Positions 8,785 to 17,456 are shown, counted from the stretch's first letter. The stretch is 64,000 bases of DNA from DASVTU01 sp036387415 (GCA_036387415.1 DASVTU010000034.1:39626-103625), one strand, 5' to 3'. Numbers and translations are program-made. Notes: generated from the letters alone by a model not told the origin.

Positions 8785-9225
8785 TCAGCCAGCCTGGAAA
8801 TCTTGTGAGGCGGCTTCCGGCTTCGGCGCGTCGGTCGTCCGCGCTTTCTCTAATTCCATCTCTTTTATGAGAAAATAGTTTAGCCCCGTGCGGATGACGG
8901 CAATCGCACCTAGCTTGCCGATTTGCTCCCAACTCGGAGCCACCGCCGTCGAAAGAATATCCGCGCCTAACTGAAATTCCAGTGCCAATGCCAAGTGGCG
9001 CGCCAACACCAATCGAATCTGGTTATAATCTTCCGTCTGTCGCCGCGCTAACGCGCCCGCAAATTTGTAAATCGCTACCACCACGCCCAACGCCACGATG
9101 ACCGCGCCCACAGTCTCGATGCCCAACTTCAACCACTGAACAGCCGCCACAATCAACTGTTCCGCGCCTCCCGCCTGCGGCGTTCCCAACCAACCCTCCG
9201 CATTCTCCTGTAGCAATCCAAACAT
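8785..9225 (-). CDS. DUF1622 integral membrane protein
   Basis: A 146-residue membrane protein of the DUF1622 family. It has three likely helices: LGIETVGAVIVALGVVVAIYKF, a second around RLVLARHLALALEFQLGADIL and a third around IGKLGAIAVIRTGLNYFLI, then a charged tail. The segment ArgLeuValLeuAlaArgHisLeuAlaLeuAlaLeuGluPhe and the later ValIleArgThr are typical of the family. The function of the family is not established. It lies just downstream of hemL on the same strand, 31 bases apart, and may be co-transcribed. Confidence 0.8.
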   Translation of the reverse strand: MFGLLQENAEGWLGTPQAGGAEQLIVAAVQWLKLGIETVGAVIVALGVVVAIYKFAGALARRQTEDYNQIRLVLARHLALALEFQLGADILSTAVAPSWEQIGKLGAIAVIRTGLNYFLIKEMELEKARTTDAPKPEAASQDFQAG

Positions 9226-9256
9226 GTTTTGAAAATCCTTCTTGTTTGAACTTCCC

Positions 9257-10564
9257 CTAGTTCCTTAACTTTTTGAAGGCGCGGCGTGCGGCCTCGATGG
9301 TTTTGTCAATCAACTCATCCGTGTGCGCGATGCCGATGAAGCCCGCTTCAAACTGCGAGGGCGCGAGATAGACGCCTTCAACGAGCATGGCATGGAAGAA
9401 TCGCGCGTAGGTGTCGCGGTCGGCGCGTGCGGCGTCCGTCCAGTCGTTGACGGGTTGGTCGGTGAAGAAGGTCGTCCACATCGAACCGACGCGATTAGTC
9501 TCTGTGTCGATGGCTGCTTCGCGCGCGGCTTCGGCGATGCCTTGTGTGAGGCGTGCGCCCGCGCGTTCCAGTCGGTTGTAGACGCTTTGGTCGCGGAGGC
9601 GTCGCAGAGTGACCAGTCCGGCGGTCATGGCGAGCGGATTGCCGGAGAGCGTCCCGGCTTGATAGACCGCTCCGGCGGGCGCGATGTGTTCCATGATTTC
9701 GCGGCTCGCGCCATACGCGCCGACGGGGAGACCGCCGCCGATGATTTTGCCGAGCGTCGTGATGTCGGGCATGACGTTGAAGAGCGACTGCGCGCCGCCG
9801 CGCGCGAGACGAAAGCCTGTCATCACTTCGTCGAAGATAAGAAGCGCGCCGTGGCGACGTGTCGTGTCGCGCAAACTCTGCAAGTAACCCTCGCGCGGCA
9901 CGACGCAACCCATGTTGCCGACGACGGGTTCGACAATCACGGCGGCGATTGACTTGCCGTGTTCGTCAAAGATTTGTTCGAGAGCCGCTGCGTCGTTGAA
10001 GGGAGCGGTGATGGTGTTCTGCGCGACGGAGGGCGTGACGCCGGGGCTGTCGGGCAGTCCGAGCGTGGCGACGCCGGAACCCGCCTTGACGAGTAGGCTG
10101 TCGCCGTGGCCGTGATAGCAACCTTCAAACTTGACGATACGGTCGCGCCCCTTCACGCCTCGCGCGAGGCGAAGCGCAGACATCGTTGCCTCCGTGCCGC
10201 TGTTGACCATTCGCACCATCTCGACGGACGGCACGGCGTCGATAATCTCTTCGGCCATTTCCAATTCAAGTTCGGTCGGCGCGCCGTAGCTTGTGCCGCG
10301 CGCGAGTGCTTCGCGCAGAGCCTCGACCACCTCCGCGTCGGCATGACCCAGAATCATCGGCCCCCAGGAGCCAACGTAGTCGATGTAGGTTTTGCCGTCC
10401 ACGTCGGTCATCGTTGCGCCGCTCGCCTCGCGTATAAAACGCGGCACGCCGCCGACGCCGCGAAACGCGCGCACAGGAGAGTTGACGCCGCCGGGCATCA
10501 ATTCGACGGCGCGTGCGAAGAGTTGTGTCGAAGCGTCATGTGATTGAGTGCTGATAGGTTTCAT
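9257..10564 (-). CDS. hemL: Glutamate-1-semialdehyde 2,1-aminomutase
   Basis: A 435-residue PLP-dependent aminomutase that makes 5-aminolevulinate in the C5 tetrapyrrole route in the cytoplasm. The N-terminus has the signature ELMPGGVNSPVRAF. The PLP lysine is Lys273 in TTLGKIIGGGLPVGAYG, with upstream IFDEVMTGFR (cofactor-binding Asp) and downstream AGTLSGNPLAMTAGL. The protein starts at the ATG before KPISTQSHDAS; 33 further in-frame residues upstream do not resemble the family. No other heme gene is nearby. Confidence 0.95.
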   Translation of the reverse strand: MKPISTQSHDASTQLFARAVELMPGGVNSPVRAFRGVGGVPRFIREASGATMTDVDGKTYIDYVGSWGPMILGHADAEVVEALREALARGTSYGAPTELELEMAEEIIDAVPSVEMVRMVNSGTEATMSALRLARGVKGRDRIVKFEGCYHGHGDSLLVKAGSGVATLGLPDSPGVTPSVAQNTITAPFNDAAALEQIFDEHGKSIAAVIVEPVVGNMGCVVPREGYLQSLRDTTRRHGALLIFDEVMTGFRLARGGAQSLFNVMPDITTLGKIIGGGLPVGAYGASREIMEHIAPAGAVYQAGTLSGNPLAMTAGLVTLRRLRDQSVYNRLERAGARLTQGIAEAAREAAIDTETNRVGSMWTTFFTDQPVNDWTDAARADRDTYARFFHAMLVEGVYLAPSQFEAGFIGIAHTDELIDKTIEAARRAFKKLRN

Positions 10565-10619
10565 AGAGGCTATTCTTAAACATCTTCCGAAGGTGGGCAA
10601 CTCTCGCGGGAGCGAGACG

Positions 10620-10661
10620 TGAAAAAGCGAAGCCCGCGCACGTTGCATCGGCGCGGGCTTC
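10620..10661 (-). terminator. Rho-independent terminator after the Arg-rich secreted protein gene
   Basis: The perfect 11-base arms GAAGCCCGCGC and GCGCGGGCTTC flank an 11-base loop. Read on the minus strand the stem is followed by GCTTTTTC. It lies about 45 bases past the stop of the upstream minus-strand gene and before hemL. Confidence 0.8.
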
Positions 10662-10707
10662 ACGGCTGAAAGTTTTATTGTCGGTTGACAGTTTAGTGGC
10701 GGCTGTC

Positions 10708-11127
10708 TTAGTAGCGGTTGCGACTCCCAAAGACCGGATGAGTGCGCGAACCAGCACCACGTCGATAATAACCGTTGCCGCGTCGGCGGTCGTTCCTGTC
10801 ATAACGCGGGCGGCGGTCGTCGTCGCGGCGTTGGCTACGGATGTAACGGTCTTGTTCGCGTTCGTCGCGGCGAATCTCACGACGCTCTTCGCGCGTCAGT
10901 GTGCCGTCCGAACGATAGCTGCGCCGCTCGGCGCGGATTTGTCGTTCACGTTCGCGTATCTGGCGAGCCTCGTCGCGCGTGATTTGACCGGAGCGGATAC
11001 CGCGCCGGATGCGTTGACGGTCTTGGCGGTCGTTCATGCGTCTGCCGCGATTGCGACCCTGTGCAAACGTCTCGGTGGAGCCTGCCAGAAGTAATGCGAC
11101 GACACCTAAAAGAAGAAACTTTTTCAT
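10708..11127 (-). CDS. Small secreted Arg-rich protein
   Basis: A 139-residue protein with a clear signal peptide (MKKFLLLGVVALLLAGSTETFAQ) and a very basic mature part of repeated Arg/Glu/Asp helices. Two related units are visible: RIRRGIRSGQITRDEARQ and, later, RSDGTLTREERREI, resembling the SGxLTxxE / DGxLTxxE repeats of secreted proteins seen in many Proteobacteria and Acidobacteria. The C-terminus is Tyr/Arg/Gly-rich. Its function is unknown; a role in envelope stress or polyanion binding would be speculation. A sigma-54-like promoter lies ~115 bases upstream and a strong terminator follows, so it is probably a single-gene unit. Confidence 0.75.
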   Translation of the reverse strand: MKKFLLLGVVALLLAGSTETFAQGRNRGRRMNDRQDRQRIRRGIRSGQITRDEARQIRERERQIRAERRSYRSDGTLTREERREIRRDEREQDRYIRSQRRDDDRRPRYDRNDRRRGNGYYRRGAGSRTHPVFGSRNRY

Positions 11128-11240
11128 CGTTGAACCCTTTCCCTGAATTCTTTATGTGGAAGTCTTGGCATTTATGATTCGCGGCTGCCAACGCACCGCC
11201 GGAGAGAGAGCTCGATTTGAGAATACCTGCCTCTAAGAAC

Positions 11241-11256
11241 AGCAACCACCATGCCG
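11241..11256 (-). promoter_or_regulatory. Candidate sigma-54 promoter for the Arg-rich secreted protein
   Basis: The minus strand reads CGGCATGGTGGTTGCT: GG-N10-GC with TTGC at -12. Fourteen bases (GGCATGGTGGTTGC) are identical to the promoter-like element upstream of the secreted protein gene ending at 30711. The leader to the start codon would be about 100 bases. Confidence 0.5.
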
Positions 11257-11397
11257 CTCGACTGTTTCCGCAATTCCAGCCACGACGACCTTTAAGTGTT
11301 GCAACCACAGGCGGCGGCGCTTGCCGTGGCGACGGGTGGAAAAATTCTCCCCGTCGCTAAATAGAACATCGGTGCATGGTTTCCGTCGTCACAGCAT

Positions 11398-12588
11398 TTA
11401 TCCGAAGATGCTGCGCCAGCGTCGGTCGAGCGCAGAGCCGAGGATGAATGTGGCGATGGATGGTTGGAGGTGCGAGCGTTCGTAGCCGACGAGTTCGGCG
11501 TAGGCGCGGCCTTCTGTTTCGGCGTCGCCGTGTCGCCCGCGCACGGCGCACGCGCCTTCCCAGTAGACAATCATGGTGGTGGCGCGCGTGTCGAGTTCCT
11601 GATCTTTGATGACGGGCGTGATGCCGACATCGACGCCGAAACGCGGGACGCGCAGACGCCAACCGCTTGGATACGTCGCGCCTGTGTGCGGGCTACGCCA
11701 ACGCCCCGCGACCTCCAACGTGAAATCTTTGCGCGCGAGATGTGTGCGGTTTCCTTCCGCATCGACGAACGAGCCGCCGGAGAAGGCCGAGGGGCTTCCT
11801 CCGCGCTCGCGTATGTGATAGGCCATGATCTCCGCGCCCGTCGAGAGTTGGATGCTAAGCCAATCCCAACCTTCGGCGTCGCGCGTCTGCCACGTGCCAA
11901 ACTCCCTGTCCATCCATGCCGAGCCGTGGAAGTGTTCCGTCTCGCCGTGCCAGGTGATGTCGCCTTCGGCCTCCATGCGCGTGTAGGAGAAATAACGCGA
12001 CGCCTCGCCGTGGTCTTTGAAACTGACGCCAGCGCCCTCATGCCCGTTCAAGACAACGGGCTTGACGGGCTTCAAAGCCACTTCAAAGATGAGATTGTCG
12101 CCGAGCGTCGCGCGCAGAATGTGCATGCCGTGTGCTTCGCGCGCCGTCCAGTTGCCGAGTTTGAGATAGTAACGATTGTTGCTCGCACGCGCCGGAAGGT
12201 CGAAGACGCCGCCCGCGCTCTTGCGATGTTCGTAGCGAAACGTGCCGCGCGATTCGTCTGTGATGGCGAAGTGCGCGAGATAGAGCGGATTGGCAATCAG
12301 TCGCAAGGGAACGACGCCGAAGCGGTCGAGGTCTGTGCGTCGTTTGAAGAAGACCAACTCGAAACCGAAGCGACGCCCGGCGGTCGTACGCATGTGTCCC
12401 GTGTAATACCACCACTCTGTCTGCGCTTCCTCATGCGCGTACAAATCGCGCGGCAACTCGACGCCCCTGTGCTCCGTCCCATCGCGCAACGTCGAAGCTT
12501 CGCCCGCCACCACGTCCGCGATTTGCTCCAACACGTTCGCCGCCGCCTGCTCGATTGATGCGATAAAATTTGTGCTGTTGGTGCTCAT
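11398..12588 (-). CDS. Lipocalin-like / carotenoid 1,2-hydratase (CrtC/AttH) family protein
   Basis: A 396-residue protein of the CrtC/AttH lipocalin-like family, with the family opening HEEAQTEWWYYTGHM and the later blocks HFHGSAWMDREFGTW, GWDWLSIQLSTGAEIMAYHIR, and a second barrel with GWRLRVP and YWEGACAV. Characterised relatives hydrate carotenoids; others are secreted proteins of unknown role. No carotenoid gene is nearby and no signal peptide is evident from the chosen ATG (STNSTNF). A GGGGAG sequence lies ~13 bases upstream. An upstream in-frame extension of 19 residues is possible. The enzymatic role is therefore uncertain. Confidence 0.8.
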   Translation of the reverse strand: MSTNSTNFIASIEQAAANVLEQIADVVAGEASTLRDGTEHRGVELPRDLYAHEEAQTEWWYYTGHMRTTAGRRFGFELVFFKRRTDLDRFGVVPLRLIANPLYLAHFAITDESRGTFRYEHRKSAGGVFDLPARASNNRYYLKLGNWTAREAHGMHILRATLGDNLIFEVALKPVKPVVLNGHEGAGVSFKDHGEASRYFSYTRMEAEGDITWHGETEHFHGSAWMDREFGTWQTRDAEGWDWLSIQLSTGAEIMAYHIRERGGSPSAFSGGSFVDAEGNRTHLARKDFTLEVAGRWRSPHTGATYPSGWRLRVPRFGVDVGITPVIKDQELDTRATTMIVYWEGACAVRGRHGDAETEGRAYAELVGYERSHLQPSIATFILGSALDRRWRSIFG

Positions 12589-12703
12589 AAAAATCGAAAT
12601 GCTCCCCTCAAGTTTCACACGTATTCTAAACCGTGCGCGTCGCAAAAGTGTGCGCCTTTTGCCAAGCGAACCTTGCGATTTCGCTTCGTTTTAACTAAAG
12701 CAA

Positions 12704-12914
12704 TTTAACAGGATGGACAGGATAAAGACGTACGGGATAGACAGGATAACGAGAAGGGGAGAAGGGAAAGGGTGAAAAGGCGAAAGGGAAAAACAAAATT
12801 CTGTTCTGTCGCTTAATGCGTTTCTGTCCCTGTTCTCATCTCCCCATTAACCTTTTCTCCATGAGTCGTTTTTATCCTGTCCATCCTGCTCGCATTTCAT
12901 CCTGTCTATCCTGT
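12704..12914. repeat. Nested word palindrome with ACAGGATGG words
   Basis: The outer arms are ACAGGATGGACAGGATAAA plus GATAGACAGGATA on the left, and TTTTTATCCTGTCCATCCTG plus CATCCTGTCTATCCTGTG on the right. The inner arms are GAGAAGGGGAGAAGGG and GTGAAAAGGCGAAAGGG against TTCTCATCTCCCC and TTAACCTTTTCTCC. The purine arm is first. Together with its flanks it fills most of the 346-base gap downstream of rqcH, where I see no gene. Confidence 0.8.
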
Positions 12915-12934
12915 GAAGCGTCCGTTGTTTTGAT

Positions 12935-14554
12935 TCAGATTCGTTCGACGGTTTCGCGTGGTTCGACGAGAAGGGTGCGGAAGGATGAGAGGCGGACGAG
13001 ACCGCGCGCCGCGCCTTTCATTTTAGAGACGAACTTGCGCTCGGTGTAATGGACGGCGACTTTGGCGTCTTTGCGTGCCTGGCTAAAGTGAGCGGCGAGT
13101 TGGGCGGCTTCGATGATGGTGCGTTGCGGGATTTCCGCGCCTCGCTTTGTGTTGCGGATGATGACGTGTGAGCCGGGATAGTCGGCGGCGTGGAGCCATG
13201 CATCGTGTGAGCGTGCGACACGGAAGGTGAGATAGTCGTTGTCGTGCGCGGCGCGACCGACGAGGATTTCGTAGCCGTCCGACGAACGATAACGACGCGC
13301 GCCGGGTATGTTCGCGGTGGTCTTCTGCGACGCTATGGTGCCTTGCGGTTCGCCTGGCGACGCGGGGCGTCGGTCGTCTTTGGTGCGCGCGCCTCGGTCG
13401 AAGGCTTCGAGGGCGGCGCCGTCGCGTGTGGTGATGACGTGTTGGAGTTCGGCGCGTTGAGCTTCGAGTTGTACGAGTTCTTTATTTAACTCTGCGAGAC
13501 GCTGCGCGATTTCCTGTGCGGCGCGACGCGCCTTCGTATAGCGCGCGAAACGATGCGCGGCTTCTTCCTGTAGAGTTCGATTTTCATCAATCTCAAGTTC
13601 GATGATGGGCGCGTCTTCGGCGTAGTAATCCGTGAGACGCACTTTGGAACCGAGGCGTTCGGCGTTGGCGATGTTGGCGAGCAGGAGATCACCGACGCGT
13701 TTGTGTTCGTCGGCGTCGCCGTGTGCGGCGAGGTCGCGTTCGAGATTGCGCCGGAGTTTGTGACGCTTCTCGGTCGCCTGTCGCAGACGCGCTGTTGAAG
13801 CGGCGGCACGCGCATCGAAGGCGCGTGCCGTCTCTAACTGTCGGTAGTGTTGGTCGAGCGCGTCGGAGAGCGAGGCGGTAGTATCGCGCGGGGAGAATTC
13901 GGGAGGCGGTTTGATGGAGAATTGCTGTTTGGGCGTTGTGTTAGTTGGTGACGTTGGTGGCGGCGACGGTGGTTGTGTTTGTGCAGCTGCTTGCCGTGTG
14001 GCGAGTTCGGGTTTCGCTTCGGTGTTGGCATTGGTGTCGGCGGCGTTCGTCACGGAGGGGGATGTGGATTGCGTGGGTGGTTGGTAAGTGTCGGCAATCT
14101 CCTGGCCTGTGCCGTGTGCGGGGCGGAGTGTGTCGAGGATGCGCGCGGCATCGTCGAGGAGAAAGATGTTGGCGGAGCGTCCGGTTAGTTGCGCGACGAG
14201 CGTGCGCGCGTGTACGTCTCCGAGCGCGTCGCGTGCGGCGAAGACGAAGCGCACGATGCGTTCGGACGCGTCTTTGTTGATGCTTTGCAGGGTTGCGCCG
14301 CCGAGATGTTTACGCAGCGAGAGCGCGAAGCCAGTGGGCGCAAGCGACTGCTTCTCCAACTCGCGGACGGTGCGCCGAACCATGTAGAGGCGCGGCTGGT
14401 TCGGCTCGGCGGCAAGAAGAAGATAACGACCGTCGCCTGTGCGAAAGTCGATGGCGAGGACGGCGCGCGCGAGTTGAAACACCTTCCCCATGACGCGCCC
14501 GACGAGCAGTGGCGTTATCTCTTCGACGACTGATTGGATGGTCTGTTCGTTCAA
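12935..14554 (-). CDS. rqcH: RqcH/NEMF-type ribosome quality control protein (NFACT family)
   Basis: A 539-residue NFACT protein. In bacteria RqcH binds stalled 50S subunits and directs C-terminal alanine tailing. The N-terminal NFACT-N domain spans about residues 1-200 with LVGRVMGKVFQL and AQLTGRSANIFLLD. A Thr/Pro/Gln-rich linker (about 165-215) follows, then a long coiled coil, then the C-terminal NFACT-R domain with YEILVGRAAHDNDYLTFRVA, DAWLHAADYPGSHVIIRN and VHYTERKFVSKMKGA. The conserved Asp-Arg pair of NFACT-N reads Glu98-Arg99 (ASERIVRF). It is followed by a word palindrome and preceded by another. Confidence 0.88.
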   Translation of the reverse strand: MNEQTIQSVVEEITPLLVGRVMGKVFQLARAVLAIDFRTGDGRYLLLAAEPNQPRLYMVRRTVRELEKQSLAPTGFALSLRKHLGGATLQSINKDASERIVRFVFAARDALGDVHARTLVAQLTGRSANIFLLDDAARILDTLRPAHGTGQEIADTYQPPTQSTSPSVTNAADTNANTEAKPELATRQAAAQTQPPSPPPTSPTNTTPKQQFSIKPPPEFSPRDTTASLSDALDQHYRQLETARAFDARAAASTARLRQATEKRHKLRRNLERDLAAHGDADEHKRVGDLLLANIANAERLGSKVRLTDYYAEDAPIIELEIDENRTLQEEAAHRFARYTKARRAAQEIAQRLAELNKELVQLEAQRAELQHVITTRDGAALEAFDRGARTKDDRRPASPGEPQGTIASQKTTANIPGARRYRSSDGYEILVGRAAHDNDYLTFRVARSHDAWLHAADYPGSHVIIRNTKRGAEIPQRTIIEAAQLAAHFSQARKDAKVAVHYTERKFVSKMKGAARGLVRLSSFRTLLVEPRETVERI

Positions 14555-14560
14555 GATAAG

Positions 14561-14639
14561 GCAAAAGTAAAAAGGAAAAAGGCAAAAGTAAAGACAGCAT
14601 CCTTACTTTTGCCTTTTTCCTTTTGCCCTTTGCCTTCTT
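14561..14639. repeat. Word palindrome with a perfect 22-base stem
   Basis: Positions 14570-14591 and 14603-14624 are exact reverse complements with an 11-base loop, built from AAAAGG / GGCAAAAGTAA words. Further AAAAGG-type words extend both sides. On the minus strand it sits directly after the RDD gene stop and before the rqcH start, so it may act as terminator or attenuator. Confidence 0.85.
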
Positions 14640-14643
14640 CTGT

Positions 14644-16236
14644 CTACTCGCGGACGATAATCGTGCCGGAGAGATGGTCGTGCGTGGCGCGGCCTTCGGC
14701 GTCGAAGAGAGCGTAGAGCAGCGGGACGCCGAGCGTGACGAGCGAGAGCATGTAGAAGATGGCGCGACGCATCGACTGTCCGGTGGTCGGAGCCATCGCG
14801 GTGCGCGCATCGACGGCACGCAGCGAGAAGATAGACATGCCCCAGGTGTAGCCCGCGAGCGCGGTCGAACCCGCGAGATAGAGGAACATGACGACGAGGA
14901 TGATGCCGCCCATCGAAGCGGAGACGCGCGGGTCGTGCCAACGTCCACTCGTCAGTTCGATAACCGCGGCGAAGGGCGACGAGAAGAATGCGACGACCAG
15001 AATGTCGAGCAGGCCAGCGAGGATGCGGTTCAACTTGGGCGCGCGGTCGTCATAAATCTCCGCCGCGTTGACGACCGGAACCGTGTTGGCCGCTTCGGTA
15101 ATCTCGGCTTCGCGCCGCTCAAGCGATAACTCATCGACGACGCCGGAAAAGACACGACGCGACGCGGGCGCATTTGCCGTCTGCGTCTTGGCGGTAGCAA
15201 CGTGCGTCGTGGTTGTTGCGGCGGCGACGGCGGCGGTCGTGGTATTTGACCCAGCGGCGGTTGTTGCTGTGGCTGTGCCGTTCGTAGAATCTGCCGCGAT
15301 AGTTGCGTCGGTTGAAGAGACGGCTGACGGAGCGACGCCGGCGGTCGTCGCGGCGTGTGATGCGGGGAGAGCGTGCGTCTCGGTTTTGACTTGGACGGGT
15401 GCGGCTTCGGCCTTCGCGGGTTGTTGTGTGGGGAGTGCGACGAGGCCGGAGGCGCGCAGAGATTCGCCGGAAGCGCGTGGCGATTCAGTTGAAGGACGCA
15501 GAGGCTCCGTCGTCTTTTCCGTTCGCATGGTCTGCGGCGCTCTGTGCGCTTCAGCGGCAGGCGCCGCGGCGTTGACGTTCGGCTTCGGCGGCACGGGACG
15601 CGGAAGCGGCGTGACGAGCGCAGGCTCGGCGGCGGGTTGATAGTCTTCTTCGGCCACGCGCGCGACGGCGGTAGCGGTCGCCGTTCTGCCTCCGTTTGAG
15701 CGCGACATCGGCGGTGGCGAAGGTTGGCGTGCGCGTTCGATGCGACGCAGCGCGGCGGCGACGAGAGGATTGAGCGGCGGCGCGTCGTCGCGCGGCGGGA
15801 CGAGTCCGAGCGGTTGTGCGGGTGCGGCGGCGTCGTCCGGCGTCGCGCCGTAGTCGGGTTGATGTTGCGCGACCTCTTCCGCCTCCTGCGCTTCGCGCGC
15901 ACGACGCTGCTGTATCTCGCGCACGCGCTCGCTCAACTCCTTGCGCCATTGCGGACGCGCCGCACGCCCCGTGCCCGGAAACTCAATCAGCGTCGAGCCG
16001 GATGGCGGCGTCGCGGTGGCCGTCGCCGTGGCTGTGGCGACCGGAGAGTCGTTTGCGGCGGCGTGAGAAGTATTCGCGGGAGCATTCGCGGTGGCGGTAG
16101 ATGCTTTGTGCTCCTGACGCGGAGCTTTGGCGTTTATTTTTTCCGATGGAGGAGCGGTTTTCTGGGCCGGTCGTTGGCAACGGGGGCAAATATCAAGCTC
16201 ATTTGAGTAAACGGCGCGGCACGCGGCACACTGCAT
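14644..16236 (-). CDS. RDD-family membrane protein with N-terminal zinc ribbon
   Basis: A 530-residue protein. The N-terminus is a four-Cys zinc ribbon (CAACRAVYSNELDICPRC). The middle is ~330 residues of low complexity rich in Ala, Thr and Pro, including TATATATATPPSG and Thr runs around residue 320. The last ~140 residues form an RDD domain with three likely membrane helices: LNRILAGLLDILVVAFFSSPF, GGIILVVMFLYLAGSTAL and AIFYMLSLVTLGVPLLYALF. RDD proteins are poorly understood; some affect ion transport. A GGAGG sequence lies 13 bases upstream of the ATG. The Ala/Thr tract may be variable in length between strains. Confidence 0.8.
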   Translation of the reverse strand: MQCAACRAVYSNELDICPRCQRPAQKTAPPSEKINAKAPRQEHKASTATANAPANTSHAAANDSPVATATATATATPPSGSTLIEFPGTGRAARPQWRKELSERVREIQQRRAREAQEAEEVAQHQPDYGATPDDAAAPAQPLGLVPPRDDAPPLNPLVAAALRRIERARQPSPPPMSRSNGGRTATATAVARVAEEDYQPAAEPALVTPLPRPVPPKPNVNAAAPAAEAHRAPQTMRTEKTTEPLRPSTESPRASGESLRASGLVALPTQQPAKAEAAPVQVKTETHALPASHAATTAGVAPSAVSSTDATIAADSTNGTATATTAAGSNTTTAAVAAATTTTHVATAKTQTANAPASRRVFSGVVDELSLERREAEITEAANTVPVVNAAEIYDDRAPKLNRILAGLLDILVVAFFSSPFAAVIELTSGRWHDPRVSASMGGIILVVMFLYLAGSTALAGYTWGMSIFSLRAVDARTAMAPTTGQSMRRAIFYMLSLVTLGVPLLYALFDAEGRATHDHLSGTIIVRE

Positions 16237-16376
16237 TTTGAGGGAGCCTCCCTTAAATTAAGACAAGTGGAATTTATGTCTGGGACGACGGGGGGAACCG
16301 ATAAACCCAGACCGTTTGCGGAGTCGCGGCGGATGCTATCAGAAACTACTTTAAGTCGTCAACCAGAAAATATACT

Positions 16377-16391
16377 AGGCACTGTGGTTGC
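16377..16391 (+). promoter_or_regulatory. Sigma-54-type promoter facing no annotated gene
   Basis: The plus strand reads AGGCACTGTGGTTGC, which is GG-N10-GC with TTGC at -12 and 12 of 14 bases in common with the elements at 11241 and 31186. Nothing but a word palindrome and the antisense strand of lepB lies downstream. It could drive a non-coding RNA or be a chance match. Confidence 0.35.
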
Positions 16392-16424
16392 GCCTTCGTT
16401 GACTACAAAATATTGGGAAACAAT

Positions 16425-16581
16425 GAAGGGCAGAGGGTGGAAAGGAAAGGGCTGTGGGTGGAGGGATGATGGATGGAGGGAAGATGGGAAAGGGAGAAAT
16501 GGTTAAAAGGCGAAAGGGAACTAAACCTTGACCCGTTTAACCTTTTACCCGTTCCCGGTCGTTTCGTTCAGCCGTCATCCC
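16425..16581. repeat. Long purine/pyrimidine word palindrome
   Basis: About 95 bases of almost pure purine words (GGATGATGGATGGAGGG, GATGGGAAAGGGAGAAATGG, TTAAAAGGCGAAAGGG) are followed by a shorter pyrimidine arm (CCCGTTTAACCTTTTACCCG, TTCCC). The arms are unequal in length. The rest of the 347-base gap between lepB and the RDD gene shows no gene. Confidence 0.7.
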
Positions 16582-16583
16582 TT

Positions 16584-17456
16584 CTAGCGGATGCGTGTGC
16601 CGGTGCGGCTCCATCGTGTGTTTTGGAAGAAGTTGACGAGAAAGTTATTGTCGTTGGGCGCATGTTCGTCGTACGACCAGATGATGAACATGGCGCGACC
16701 GACGACTAACTCTTTGGGAACAAAGCCCCAGAGGCGACTATCGGAACTGTTGTCGCGGTTGTCGCCCATGACGAAATACTGGTTGTCGGGCACTTTGACC
16801 GCCTTGCCGTTGACGCCGTAGGTGAAATCGGAAGGTGGGTCTTCCAGACCTCTCTGCTGGCGGACGAGTGTGCGGGCACTGTAGTAGACGCTGTAGAGTT
16901 CGTCGTCGCGGCGCGGCGGCGAATTGAGGTCTTTGAGCGCGGCCTTGTCGTTGCCGAGATATGGGTCGGAGGCGATGATGCGATGTTCTGGAAGCACCTG
17001 CCCGTTGATGAGGACGTTGGCGCCGCGCACCTCCACCGTCTCACCCGGCAGACCGATGACACGCTTGATGAAGAACGTCTGGTAACGCACGATTTCTTCG
17101 TTGGTGTTCATGTCCGAAGGGTATTTGAAGACAATGACATCGCCGCGTTTAATCGGGCGTTGGGGCAGGAACGGCAGTTGCGGGCCGTCGTCGTTGGCGA
17201 AGATGAATTTGTTAATCAGAAAGTGGTCGCCGACCATGATGGTGTTTTCCATCGAGGCGGTCGGGACGGCGGCGGCCTGACCGACAAAGGTCATGAAAAA
17301 CAACGCCATGATGAAAGTGACGATGGCCGACTCGAAATACTCACGCAAGACGCCGTGCGATTTGCCCTGTTGCTGCGGCGCGACGCTTTTGGAAGCGACG
17401 TTGTGCGCCGACGTTTCTTTGGTCTGGTCGAGACGGGCTTGAGGTGCAGAAGCCAT
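16584..17456 (-). CDS. lepB: Signal peptidase I
   Basis: A 290-residue type I signal peptidase that removes signal peptides at the periplasmic face of the inner membrane. After a polar N-terminus a single membrane anchor (SAIVTFIMALFFMTFVGQAAA) leads into the catalytic block VPTASMENTIMVGD with the nucleophile near Ser68. The general base is in FFIKRVIGLPGETVEV, and the last conserved box is QYFVMGDNRDNSSDSRLWGFV. A ~60-residue insertion between the boxes is within the usual range. The start is the ATG at MASAPQ; a longer frame upstream is not conserved. Confidence 0.95.
   Translation of the reverse strand: MASAPQARLDQTKETSAHNVASKSVAPQQQGKSHGVLREYFESAIVTFIMALFFMTFVGQAAAVPTASMENTIMVGDHFLINKFIFANDDGPQLPFLPQRPIKRGDVIVFKYPSDMNTNEEIVRYQTFFIKRVIGLPGETVEVRGANVLINGQVLPEHRIIASDPYLGNDKAALKDLNSPPRRDDELYSVYYSARTLVRQQRGLEDPPSDFTYGVNGKAVKVPDNQYFVMGDNRDNSSDSRLWGFVPKELVVGRAMFIIWSYDEHAPNDNNFLVNFFQNTRWSRTGTRIR

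Noticed and set aside
12640..12657. Sigma-54-like element before the lipocalin-like gene
   Set aside because: The minus strand reads GGCGCACACTTTTGC, but GG and GC are eleven bases apart instead of ten, which normally abolishes recognition.
16267..16506. 79-codon frame through the purine arm near lepB
   Set aside because: Its C-terminal half is simply the translated purine words (Gly/Trp/Arg/Lys); no ribosome site was seen.
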